Shown here: in pieces, positions 18,133 through 25,731 of the stretch
Layout of the letters: each line of letters opens with the position of its first letter
Numbering within the stretch: the first letter of the stretch is position 1
Source of the DNA: Pseudomonas mandelii
GTDB lineage: Bacteria > Pseudomonadota > Gammaproteobacteria > Pseudomonadales > Pseudomonadaceae
Length of the DNA: 64,000 nucleotides
NCBI RefSeq assembly: GCF_006438925.1
Contig: NZ_RCZA01000002.1
Span: forward strand, 1 to 64,000
Reading direction: 5' to 3'
Notes under the pieces: model-generated
What the model was told of the DNA's origin: nothing
Databases searched by the model: none
What the model saw: the letters and a program-made list of their open reading frames with translations, nothing else
Position numbers and translations under genes: made by a program

Positions 18133-18842
18133 TTTGACTCTCCAAACTGCAGGTGCAGGCGAAAATGCACTGGGTCGAGCAAGCTTTCGACCTGCTCCAT
18201 GAATCGGTTTTGCCGGTCGTAGGTGGTGCGCAAGGCCTTGAGGAACACCGTGCCTTGCGGACGGCCCAGCAGTTCGGCGTCTTCGGCGTTCAAGGGTTCG
18301 GCGCCGATCCATTGATCGCCACGCTCGCCGATATAACCGTAAGCGGCCAGGGTGATGGTCAGGGAGTTGTCGATAAGGCCGACCCGCGGCAGGCTTTCCA
18401 GGCCTCCGGTGGCGGGCATCAATGAACGTTCAAGGGAGACCAGCTTGCCTTCGTTGGAACGGCGGCGACGGTCGAGGGTGATGAATTGGTCGGTGCCGAA
18501 ACGCGGCAACAGGTCAGGACGAGTGACCGCCTCCAGCCGCAGCACTTCGGTATTGATCAGCGCCCCGCTGTCGGCCAGGGCCTGTGCCCAGCCGCTGCGC
18601 TGATCAAGCACCACGCCGTCGAAGGTGACGATGGAACCCACCCCGCTCTGGGTCGCGATGTAATTGCGCCGTTTCAATTCAGCCAGGGCTTCGCGCAGCG
18701 TGCCGCGGCTGACTTTGAATTCTTGAGCCAACTGATGCTCGCCCGGCAACAGAAAGCCGTCCTCCATGAGGCCGCTTTCGATGCGCCGGATGAGTTCATC
18801 GACCACCCGTTGTTTCTTGTCAAATCGTACCTGTCTAATCAT
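18129..18842 (-). CDS. GntR-family regulator, HutC/UTRA type (YegW-like)
   Basis: A 237-residue regulator. The N-terminal winged helix covers about residues 10-80 (LLPGEHQLAQEFKVSRGTLR), and the rest is a UTRA effector-binding domain (EPLNAEDAELLGRPQGTVFL). It heads the leftward yeg-like set and is coupled to the hydrolase gene by a four-base overlap. ATG 18842 is chosen; a TTG two codons earlier also exists. No ribosome site lies before the ATG, and a promoter ends only eight bases upstream, so the mRNA may be leaderless. Confidence 0.87.
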   Translation of the reverse strand: MIRQVRFDKKQRVVDELIRRIESGLMEDGFLLPGEHQLAQEFKVSRGTLREALAELKRRNYIATQSGVGSIVTFDGVVLDQRSGWAQALADSGALINTEVLRLEAVTRPDLLPRFGTDQFITLDRRRRSNEGKLVSLERSLMPATGGLESLPRVGLIDNSLTITLAAYGYIGERGDQWIGAEPLNAEDAELLGRPQGTVFLKALRTTYDRQNRFMEQVESLLDPVHFRLHLQFGESK

Positions 18843-18850
18843 GTACAAAG

Positions 18851-18879
18851 TGATAACCGAAACGGGCTGGGGCGAGCAA
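18851..18879 (-). promoter_or_regulatory. Candidate promoter of the yeg-like set
   Basis: Reading leftward, TTGCTC (18874-18879) and TTATCA (18851-18856) are 17 bases apart. The usual start position would fall one to three bases before the ATG at 18842. Confidence 0.4.
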
Positions 18880-18936
18880 GGAATATTTAGGGGAAGTGAC
18901 GGAAGGATATTCGATAGTGACCGCTGCGCGGTCTAG

Positions 18937-19026
18937 TGTGGGAGCGGGCTTGCTCGCGAAGGCGGCGTGTCATTCAGCAATTATGTTGACTGACACGCCG
19001 CCTTCGCGAGCAAGCCCGCTCCCACA
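18937..19026. repeat. Long REP doublet, GGGCTTGCTCGC family
   Basis: Perfect 36-base arms (18937-18972 and 18991-19026) with only 18 bases between, the longest uninterrupted palindrome in the window. It separates the yeg-like set from araH. Confidence 0.92.
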
Positions 19027-19069
19027 TTGGGTCTCCTGCACCTACTGACTATGTGCAGAACCTGGTTAA

Positions 19070-20038
19070 TCAGCGTTGTTTGAGACGGTCAATGACGACA
19101 GCCAACAGCAAGATCGAACCCCGAATCACATACTGATAAAACGTATCGATGTTCTTCAGGTTCATCGCGTTTTCGATGATCGCCAGAATCAGCACCCCGG
19201 CAATCACATGCCGGATCATGCCGATCCCGCCGCTCAACGACACCCCGCCCAACACACAGGCAGAAATCACCGTCAGCTCAAAACCCTGGCCAATCATCGG
19301 CTGGCCGGACGTCATGCGCGACGCCAGAATCACCCCGGCCAACGCCCCGATCACGCCGTGCACGGCAAAGATAATGATCTTGGTCCGGTCAACGTTCACC
19401 CCGGCCAGCAGCGCCGCTTCCTGGTTACCGCCGATGGCCATGGTGTTGCGCCCGTAGGTGGTGTAATTCAGCAGCCAGCCGAAAAACAGGAAGCAAACGA
19501 TGGTGATCAGGATCGGCACCGGTACACCCAACAACTGGCCGTTACCGAAGACGAAGAACTGCTCTTGCGACACGCCCACCGCTTTGCCGTTGGCGAAGAT
19601 ATAAGCCAGGCCGCGAACGATCTGCATGGTCGCCAGTGTGGTAATCAACGCATTGACCCGCAGCTTGGCGATCACGATGCCATTGATCAACCCGACGATC
19701 AGCCCCATGAACAGCGCCGCCACCACACCGAGAAACACACTGTCGGTGTCGCGCATCACCACCGCTGCAACCACGCCGGCGCAGGCAATCACCGAGCCCA
19801 CCGACAAATCGAAGTGCCCGGACGCCAGGCAATACAACATGGTGCACGCCGCAATCCCCGTCGTCGAAATCGCCAGGCCCAGGCCACGCATGTTCAGCGG
19901 CGAGAGGAAGTTGTCGATCAGCAAGGTGCAGAGCACGAAGATCCCGACGGCCGCCAGCAGCATCACCCAGTCATCGAGAAAGCGCCGAAGGTCCAGAGGT
20001 TTGCGCTGGGTGGGCAAAGCGTTGTTTTGGATTGTCAT
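19070..20038 (-). CDS. araH: L-arabinose/galactose ABC transporter permease
   Basis: A 322-residue membrane protein with 8-10 hydrophobic helices, of the AraH/RbsC branch of sugar permeases (NDLSV-like DLSVGSVIACAGV and NTMAIGGNQEAALLAGVN motifs). It forms the channel for the AraF-AraG system. ATG 20038 is chosen because GAGAGG lies five bases upstream; GTG 20044 is the alternative. It starts nine bases after the araG stop and is the last gene of the set. Confidence 0.93.
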   Translation of the reverse strand: MTIQNNALPTQRKPLDLRRFLDDWVMLLAAVGIFVLCTLLIDNFLSPLNMRGLGLAISTTGIAACTMLYCLASGHFDLSVGSVIACAGVVAAVVMRDTDSVFLGVVAALFMGLIVGLINGIVIAKLRVNALITTLATMQIVRGLAYIFANGKAVGVSQEQFFVFGNGQLLGVPVPILITIVCFLFFGWLLNYTTYGRNTMAIGGNQEAALLAGVNVDRTKIIIFAVHGVIGALAGVILASRMTSGQPMIGQGFELTVISACVLGGVSLSGGIGMIRHVIAGVLILAIIENAMNLKNIDTFYQYVIRGSILLLAVVIDRLKQR

Positions 20039-20047
20039 AGTCACCTC

Positions 20048-21598
20048 TCAGTTCGCCACGCCGTCAGCGCGTTGGCGCGGCAAAGCCAGTTGCAGCAGGT
20101 TGGATTCATTGGCCTCTGCGCGAGACAACTCGCCGCGCATCGCGCCTTCGCAGAGCACCAGGATGCGGTCGGAAATACCCATCACTTCCATCAGGTCGCT
20201 GGACACCACGATCACCGCGATGCCGCTGGCGGCCAGGTTGTGGATGATCTGGTAGATCTCGGCTTTGGCGCCGATGTCGATGCCGCGAGTCGGTTCGTCG
20301 AGCAGCAGGACTTTCATCGGCATCGACAGCCAGCGGCCGAGAATGGCCTTCTGCTGATTGCCGCCGGACAGGTACATGATTTTCTGCGCCGCGTTGGGGG
20401 TCTTCACTTTCAGCGCCTTGATCTGCTTGTCGGCGTTGTCCTTCTCCCACAGGCCACGCAACAGGCAGCCAAAGGTGGAGTGGGCGCCGCGGGCGCTGAT
20501 GTTGATGTTCTCGGCGACGCTGGCGAGCGGCAGGATCCCCTCTTTCTTGCGGTCCTCGGGGCACAGCAGAATCCCGGCGGCGATCGCATCGCGGGGTGAA
20601 CGCAACTTCAGTTCATGGCCGCGCAATTCCAGGCGTCCGGCGGTGTTGCGTTCAAGGCCACTGAGCATGCGGAACAGCTCGGTGCGACCGGCGCCGACCA
20701 AACCGAACAGCCCGAGAATCTCGCCTTTGTGTACCTCGAAACTCACTGGCTCACGCAAACCCGGACCCAGCAAGCCGTCGACCTTGAGCGCCACTGCGCC
20801 ACGCTGACGGTGGCGGTAATCGTAGATGTCCTGAATGTCGCGACCGACCATGCAGGTCACCAACTGATCATGAGTCAGTTCGCTCATGTCCTCGAACGTG
20901 CGCACAAAGCGACCGTCCTTGAACACCGTCACCGCGTTGCAGATGCGGAACACTTCTTCCATGCGGTGGGAGACGTAAAGCACCACTTTGCCTTCGTCGC
21001 GCAGCCGACCGATGATCGCCATCAAACGATCGATTTCCCGTGCCGAGAGGCTGCTGGTCGGTTCGTCAAATGCGATCACATGCGCACCACGGGACAAGGC
21101 CTTGGCGATTTCCACCAGTTGCCGCTGACCGAGGGACAGGCGCCCTACTTTCTCTTGCGGATCGATTTCATCGGCCAGGCCCTTGAGGCAAGCCAATGCC
21201 TGTTGCCGCAGTGCGCCACGATTGATCAGGCCGAAACTGGCCGGCAGATGCCCCAGGAACAGGTTCTCTGCCACGGTCATTTCCGGGACCAGATGCAGCT
21301 CTTGATGGATCACGGCGACGCCACTGCCGATGCTGTCGGCGGTGGACTTGAAGACCATCGTCTGCTCGCCGATCTGCAGGTCGCCGCTGCTCGGGGTGTA
21401 AGCACCGCCGAGGATTTTCAGCAAGGTCGATTTACCGGCGCCGTTCTCGCCCATCAAGGCGTGAACCTGCCCCGGGTGGGCGACGAAGCTGATGCTATCC
21501 AGCGCCTTCACCCCGGGAAAGGTCTTGCCGATCCCGTTGAAACGCAAGCTGCCACTAGAAGAACAGCCGCTGTGTTGTTGTGTTGTTGTTTGCGCCAT
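20048..21598 (-). CDS. araG: L-arabinose/galactose ABC transporter ATP-binding protein
   Basis: A 516-residue protein with two fused ATPase halves, as in AraG/MglA. The first half has Walker A GENGAGKST, signature LSLGQRQLVEIAKAL and Walker B VIAFDEPTSS. The second has the degenerate Walker A GLVGAGRTE, signature LSGGNQQKAILGRWL and VLLLDEPTRGIDIG. It energises import through AraH. ATG 21598 fits a GAGG five bases upstream. The N-terminus has a Thr/Gln/Ser-rich stretch before the ATPase fold. Confidence 0.94.
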   Translation of the reverse strand: MAQTTTQQHSGCSSSGSLRFNGIGKTFPGVKALDSISFVAHPGQVHALMGENGAGKSTLLKILGGAYTPSSGDLQIGEQTMVFKSTADSIGSGVAVIHQELHLVPEMTVAENLFLGHLPASFGLINRGALRQQALACLKGLADEIDPQEKVGRLSLGQRQLVEIAKALSRGAHVIAFDEPTSSLSAREIDRLMAIIGRLRDEGKVVLYVSHRMEEVFRICNAVTVFKDGRFVRTFEDMSELTHDQLVTCMVGRDIQDIYDYRHRQRGAVALKVDGLLGPGLREPVSFEVHKGEILGLFGLVGAGRTELFRMLSGLERNTAGRLELRGHELKLRSPRDAIAAGILLCPEDRKKEGILPLASVAENINISARGAHSTFGCLLRGLWEKDNADKQIKALKVKTPNAAQKIMYLSGGNQQKAILGRWLSMPMKVLLLDEPTRGIDIGAKAEIYQIIHNLAASGIAVIVVSSDLMEVMGISDRILVLCEGAMRGELSRAEANESNLLQLALPRQRADGVAN

Positions 21599-21661
21599 AA
21601 CCACCTCATCACACAGATCAGACAGCCCCGTCGCCAGGGCCGCCGTGAAATCAACCGCGCC

Positions 21662-22666
21662 TCAGTTCCAGAGGCCGATCTTTTCCAGTTCCTGCTTGAA
21701 GTTCTCGCGAGTGATCAGCGTAACGTCGTCCATCGCGGTGTACTTCGGCGGTTCTTTGCCGGTGGTGACCCACTCGTACATCATGCTGGCGGTGTTGTAG
21801 CCCTCGATGTGCGGGCTCGGCAGCATCGAGCCGAAGAAGCCGCTGTTGGCCTTCTTCAATTCGCCGATGGCGTCAGTGCCGTTGATGCCGATGCCGATCA
21901 CGTTGGCCGCGGCAAAACCGGCGCTTTCGGTGGCGCGCACGCCGCCCAGCACGGTGTTGTCGTTCATGCCGCCGATGATCAGGTTTTTCGCGCCGCTGGG
22001 CAGTTTCACCAGCGCCGAATTGGTGGCGTCCATGCTGCCAGGGACGTCGAGGGTTTTCTGTGCAGTGAAGAGGATGTGGTCTTTCGGGAAGCCGGCATCT
22101 GTCAGCGCCTTGGCCGAACCGTCGGTGCGCTTCTTGCCGGTGTCGAGTTCGTTGAAGGTGTTAATCACCGCGTAGGTTTCTTTCCAGTCCCAGCCGCGTT
22201 TTTTCGCTTCGGTGGCCATGGCATTGCCCTGTTTCTCACCGACTTCAAACGCCGCCATGCCGAGGTAAGGCACGTCTTCCATGAACTTGCCGCTGGCATC
22301 GACGAAACGGTCATCGACCGCAATCACTTTCAAACCGTTGGCCTTGGCTTTGGCGACGATGGCCGGGCCGAGGCCGACGTCCGGCGGGCAAATCACAAAG
22401 CCCTTGGCGCCGTTGGCTGCCAGGCTGTCGATTGCCGAGAGGGTTTTCTCGCCATCCGGCACAGCGATCTTGATCACGGTGAAGCCTTTGTCCTTGCCGG
22501 CCTTTTCCGCGAAGGCCCATTCGGTCTGGAACCAGGGCTCTTCCGCCTGCTTGACCAGAAAACCGATCTTCACTTCCTCGGCCGCCAGCAACGAACTGCT
22601 CAGGCTGACCGCGGTGACCGCCAAAGCGGCACAGCACAGGGAACGGATCCCACGACGACGATTCAT
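21662..22666 (-). CDS. araF: L-arabinose/galactose-binding periplasmic protein
   Basis: A 334-residue protein with a Sec signal peptide of about 28 residues ending near LLAAEE. The mature protein closely follows E. coli AraF as remembered: KIGFLVKQAEEPWFQTEW, KIAVPDGEKTLSAIDSLA and GMNDNTVLGGVRATE. AraF-type proteins bind L-arabinose and D-galactose. AAGGAG precedes the ATG. It lies between the sugar dehydrogenase and araG, and its upstream region holds a FadR-type operator shared with the GntR gene at 24.8-25.5 kb. Confidence 0.94.
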   Translation of the reverse strand: MNRRRGIRSLCCAALAVTAVSLSSSLLAAEEVKIGFLVKQAEEPWFQTEWAFAEKAGKDKGFTVIKIAVPDGEKTLSAIDSLAANGAKGFVICPPDVGLGPAIVAKAKANGLKVIAVDDRFVDASGKFMEDVPYLGMAAFEVGEKQGNAMATEAKKRGWDWKETYAVINTFNELDTGKKRTDGSAKALTDAGFPKDHILFTAQKTLDVPGSMDATNSALVKLPSGAKNLIIGGMNDNTVLGGVRATESAGFAAANVIGIGINGTDAIGELKKANSGFFGSMLPSPHIEGYNTASMMYEWVTTGKEPPKYTAMDDVTLITRENFKQELEKIGLWN

Positions 22667-22723
22667 AAGCTGACTCCTTGTTATTTTTTTTGAGCGTTAT
22701 TTGAAAGCCGGTACTGCAAATAG

Positions 22724-22741
22724 TCATATCGTATGATGATT
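22724..22741. promoter_or_regulatory. FadR-type GntR operator before araF
   Basis: ATCGTATGATGATT (22728-22741) is identical to the complement of 25574-25587 before the GntR gene. The core TCGTATGATGA matches the FadR-family consensus TNGTNNNACNA except for one base. An overlapping palindrome TCATA-TCG-TATGA spans 22724-22736. The GntR protein at 24.8-25.5 kb is the natural candidate to bind it. Confidence 0.6.
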
Positions 22742-22780
22742 GGATTTCAGGCGTAGTTCCGCGCCTGAGACCCGATTGAC

Positions 22781-23599
22781 TCAGTCGTGGTACATGACCG
22801 AGCGACCGCCATCGATGGTGATGCACGAGGCATTGATGAACGGCGCTTCATCGCTGGCCAGGAAAACGGCGGTCATGGCCACTTCAATCGGCTGGCCGAT
22901 GCGACGTGGCGGGTGCAGATCGAAAGCGCGCTGACGCTCGGCATGCGGGTCGGCAAAACCGTTCCAGTAATCAACGTTCAGCTGGGTTTCGATGTAACCC
23001 GGCGCGATGGCATTGACGCGAATGCCTTTCGGCGCGTACTCGATGCCCAGGGCGCGGGTCAGGCCGAGCAAGCCATGTTTGGCCACCGGGTACGGAAAGC
23101 AGCCGGGAATGATGTGAGTGGAATGGGTCGAGGCGATGTTGATGATGCTGCCGACGCCCTGCTCGATCATCTGCGGCAGCACGGCTTTACAGCCGAACCA
23201 GGCGCCGTCGAGGTCGATGGCGAAGCAGCGGCGCCAGTCTTCGTCAGTCATTTCCAGCGGATCGCGGAACACATTGACCCCGGCGCAGTTGACCAGCACA
23301 TCGATCCGTCCGTGACGCTCGATCGCCAGTCTGGCCATGGCGTGCAGGTCTTGTTGGTTGGAAACGTCAGCCTTGATTGCCTGAACGTCGAAGCCCTTGT
23401 CTCGCCAGTGCGCCGCGACCTTTTCGACTTTCTCACCCTGAATATCGCTGATGATCAGCTTGGCCTGCTGGGAAGCGAACGTTGCGACAATCGCCTCGCC
23501 AATGCCCTGAGCAGCGCCCGTCAGCAGCACGACCTTGTTTTTCAGGCGCTCACCCTTCGGCGGTTCGGGCACCGATGGCAAGGAAAGAGGTTCAGCCAT
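22781..23599 (-). CDS. SDR sugar dehydrogenase (D-galactose or L-arabinose 1-dehydrogenase)
   Basis: A 272-residue classical short-chain dehydrogenase. The cofactor motif TGAAQGIG is at residues 27-34, NCAG at 104-107, and the catalytic Tyr170-x-x-x-Lys174 (YPVAK) with an upstream serine. It should oxidise the imported aldose at C1 to the lactone, which the neighbouring lactonase opens. AraF-type importers carry both arabinose and galactose, and DgoDAK downstream would use galactonate. AAAAAGGAG precedes the ATG, but an overlapping 30-codon reading frame also ends on this start. Confidence 0.87.
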   Translation of the reverse strand: MAEPLSLPSVPEPPKGERLKNKVVLLTGAAQGIGEAIVATFASQQAKLIISDIQGEKVEKVAAHWRDKGFDVQAIKADVSNQQDLHAMARLAIERHGRIDVLVNCAGVNVFRDPLEMTDEDWRRCFAIDLDGAWFGCKAVLPQMIEQGVGSIINIASTHSTHIIPGCFPYPVAKHGLLGLTRALGIEYAPKGIRVNAIAPGYIETQLNVDYWNGFADPHAERQRAFDLHPPRRIGQPIEVAMTAVFLASDEAPFINASCITIDGGRSVMYHD

Positions 23600-23684
23600 G
23601 GATCAAGACTCCTTTTTGAAGGCACGACAAAAACCGGGCATCTGTCGATGTCCGGTCAAAAGGCTTTTTGGAAAATCGCTGCAT
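23592..23684 (-). CDS. Candidate 30-codon leader peptide overlapping the dehydrogenase start
   Basis: An ATG at 23684 opens a 30-codon frame (MQRFSKKPFDRTSTDARFLS...) that ends in TGA inside the ATGGCTGA start of the dehydrogenase gene. Its ribosome site and start, AACAGGTGAAGTGATG, match those of dgoK except for one base. It may be a translated leader, or a by-product of copying the dgoK control region. No protein family was recognised. Confidence 0.4.
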   Translation of the reverse strand: MQRFSKKPFDRTSTDARFLSCLQKGVLIHG

Positions 23685-23737
23685 CACTTCACCTGTTTTG
23701 TTTTTTTAAGTGTGAGTGCGTGTAACTGATGGAGCCG

Positions 23738-23767
23738 ACTATAAACCCGACCGCCAAATAATCTCAA
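23738..23767 (-). promoter_or_regulatory. Promoter of the sugar dehydrogenase gene
   Basis: Reading leftward, TTGAGA (23762-23767) and TATAGT (23738-23743) are 18 bases apart, with GGGTTTATAGTC and TTATATATTGAGATT shared with the dgoK promoter. The expected start near 23731 gives a leader of about 130 bases to the dehydrogenase ATG and about 47 to the upstream small frame. Confidence 0.7.
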
Positions 23768-23781
23768 TATATAATTTTACA

Positions 23782-23796
23782 TCCCATATTTTGGGA
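23782..23796. promoter_or_regulatory. Operator-like palindrome upstream of the sugar dehydrogenase
   Basis: TCCCA-N5-TGGGA, seven bases before TTATATATTGAGA, exactly as at dgoK (10835-10849). It ends just before the stop codon of the lactonase gene. Confidence 0.55.
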
Positions 23797-23797
23797 T

Positions 23798-24673
23798 TTA
23801 TCCCGCGAATCGAGTACAGGTTTTTCCGGCCACATCCACTCGAATCGACAGCAATGCACCGTCCAACGGATGGTTGAGCGGGCTCGCGGCGCTGGTGATG
23901 TAAAGGGTTTTGAGGTCTTCCCCCCCGAAAACGCAACTGGTGGGGCGGCTGATGGGCAGTTCGATCACGCGATCAACCTGCCCGTCCGGGGTCAGCCTGA
24001 GCAGACAGCTGCCATCCCAACGGGCGTTCCAGAGGTAACCTTCGACATCCATCGCCGAGCCATCCGGCCCGCCGCGTTCATGGGGCCCGAACCAGACCCG
24101 AGCCGGGTCGAGGTTGCCGTCGGTGCGGATGAAGTACTGGTAGAGCGTGTTGTCGAGGCTGTCGGCGAAATACACGGTGGTTGCGTCTTCGCTCCACAGC
24201 AACGTGTTAGGAATGCCCAACCCGCGAAGCAACGGCGTGACCCGAGCATCGCGATCGATGCGAAACAGGCCACCGGAACGCCGGACGATAGGCACGTCTT
24301 CGCCCTGCTCGCCGATGTTGTTCTGCATGGTGCCGAGCCAGAGCCGGCCCAGAGCATCGCAGCGGGCTTCATTAGCGCGATTGCCGGGTTGCGGATCGGC
24401 GACGCAGAGCAAGGTCAGTCGCGGCTTCAGGCCTGGGGAATCCAGATCGAGTCGATACACACCGCTGTTCAACGTCACCAACGCATCGCCGCTTTCGCAG
24501 GGGATGAAGGCGGACACATGCTCGGGCATCTGCCAGATCTGCACGTTGGCGCCAATCAGCCGCAGCGCCTGTTGACCGGCGATATCAACCCAGTACAGCG
24601 CCTGGGTCGGCGCGTCCCAGAACGGGCCTTCACCCAGCCGTGCCCGGTGTTCGGTAACCGCAGTCCACGTCAT
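23798..24673 (-). CDS. SMP-30/gluconolactonase-family sugar lactonase
   Basis: A 291-residue beta-propeller protein of the SMP-30/regucalcin family. Metal-binding positions are visible as GEGPFWDAPTQALYWVDI (Glu), NEARCDALGRLWLGTM (Asn), LLWSEDATTVYFAD and DGSAMDVEGYLWNARW (Asp). It should hydrolyse galactono- or arabinonolactone made by the adjacent dehydrogenase. The ATG at 24673 has AGGAGG five bases upstream. It follows the GntR gene, with a REP doublet between. Confidence 0.88.
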   Translation of the reverse strand: MTWTAVTEHRARLGEGPFWDAPTQALYWVDIAGQQALRLIGANVQIWQMPEHVSAFIPCESGDALVTLNSGVYRLDLDSPGLKPRLTLLCVADPQPGNRANEARCDALGRLWLGTMQNNIGEQGEDVPIVRRSGGLFRIDRDARVTPLLRGLGIPNTLLWSEDATTVYFADSLDNTLYQYFIRTDGNLDPARVWFGPHERGGPDGSAMDVEGYLWNARWDGSCLLRLTPDGQVDRVIELPISRPTSCVFGGEDLKTLYITSAASPLNHPLDGALLSIRVDVAGKTCTRFAG

Positions 24674-24700
24674 GAAACCTCCTGCATTGTTCTTGTTTTT

Positions 24701-24790
24701 TGTGGGAGCGAGCCTGCTCGCGAAGGCGTCGGCACATTCAACATCACTGTTAACTGACACACCGCTTTCGCGAGCAGGCTCACTCCCACA
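24701..24790. repeat. REP doublet, GAGCCTGCTCGC family
   Basis: Arms 24701-24724 and 24767-24790 are complementary except for one position (CTCACTCCC in place of CTCGCTCCC). Confidence 0.88.
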
Positions 24791-24803
24791 GGATTCTGCA
24801 TTG

Positions 24804-25520
24804 TCAACTGGCCTTCTTGTCGGCCATGACTTGCGGGTAGAAGCGCTTGATGGCCAGGTCGGCGTTATCGATCAGGGTCATGCAGGCCCAGACTCCCCGC
24901 GCGGCATCCCGGGCGGCGATGGCCTCGGCCATGTCTTTGTGAATCGGTAGCGTGCGGCGCAGTTCGTCCGGGTCGGCGGCGGACACTTCGAATGACACCG
25001 CCAGCAGCGCGCCGAGGGCCGGGACCATTTGTTCGATAAATTGATTGTGGCTGGCAGCGAGGATGCACTCGTGGAAGAACTGGTCGGCACGGTTGTAATC
25101 AATGCCGCTGTCCACTGCCCGCTCCAATGCGTTGTAAGCCTGAAGGATGGCGTGAACCTGCTCGACGGTAGCGCGCTCGCAAGCCCAGCGTACGGCCATT
25201 GGTTCGATGGTGCGGCGCAGGTCGAGCAAGTCGTCGACGAAGTTTTCCGGCAAGCCGCTGCGCGACAGCCAGCCTACGACTTGCGGATCGAAAAGGTTCC
25301 AGCGGCGCACCGGCAGCACCCGCGTGCCGACCTTCGGCCCGACTTCGAGCATGCCCTTGGCGACCAGAGTTTTGATGGCTTCGCGGATAACGGTGCGACT
25401 GACACCGAGTTGCTCGCCCAGGTCGGCTTCGACCTTGAGCGTCTCACCCGGTTTGACCTGCCCCGTGGCGATCCAGCAACCCAGCCAATCGACCGTCGAC
25501 GCATGAAAACTGCTGGACAT
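24804..25520 (-). CDS. GntR-family regulator, FadR/FCD type
   Basis: A 238-residue regulator. The winged helix covers about residues 15-80 (VEADLGEQLGVSRTVIREAI), and an FCD ligand domain follows, with the metal-binding residues expected in DLRRTIEPMAVRWA and FHECILAASHN. Related regulators control sugar-acid and galactonate genes. ATG 25520 fits GAGG five bases upstream. A 14-base site before its own gene recurs before araF, which suggests self-control and control of the transporter. It is expected to bind a sugar acid or lactone-derived ligand. Confidence 0.87.
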   Translation of the reverse strand: MSSSFHASTVDWLGCWIATGQVKPGETLKVEADLGEQLGVSRTVIREAIKTLVAKGMLEVGPKVGTRVLPVRRWNLFDPQVVGWLSRSGLPENFVDDLLDLRRTIEPMAVRWACERATVEQVHAILQAYNALERAVDSGIDYNRADQFFHECILAASHNQFIEQMVPALGALLAVSFEVSAADPDELRRTLPIHKDMAEAIAARDAARGVWACMTLIDNADLAIKRFYPQVMADKKAS

Positions 25521-25573
25521 GGACACCTCAGTTCAGGGACGGCACAAAGCCGTTCGCGATGGGTGTCCACGCT

Positions 25574-25587
25574 AATCATCATACGAT
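25574..25587. promoter_or_regulatory. FadR-type GntR operator before the regulator gene
   Basis: AATCATCATACGAT, exact complement of 22728-22741 before araF. It lies 54 bases upstream of the GntR ATG, a usual place for autorepression. Confidence 0.6.
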
Positions 25588-25731
25588 TGAGTGTCAATTT
25601 GAATTTTTCTGTCTGATGGCGTCCAAGCGAGCAATTTGAACGAACCCCTATTGTGACCTACGGTTAGCCGCGACAGATCAAGCAGTCAATAGCATCTGTT
25701 CCACTCAAGTCCGCTATCGACAGGTATAAGC

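Noticed and set aside
20615..22693. Rightward open frame of 692 codons
   Set aside because: It runs antisense through araG and araF, both fully supported by motifs.
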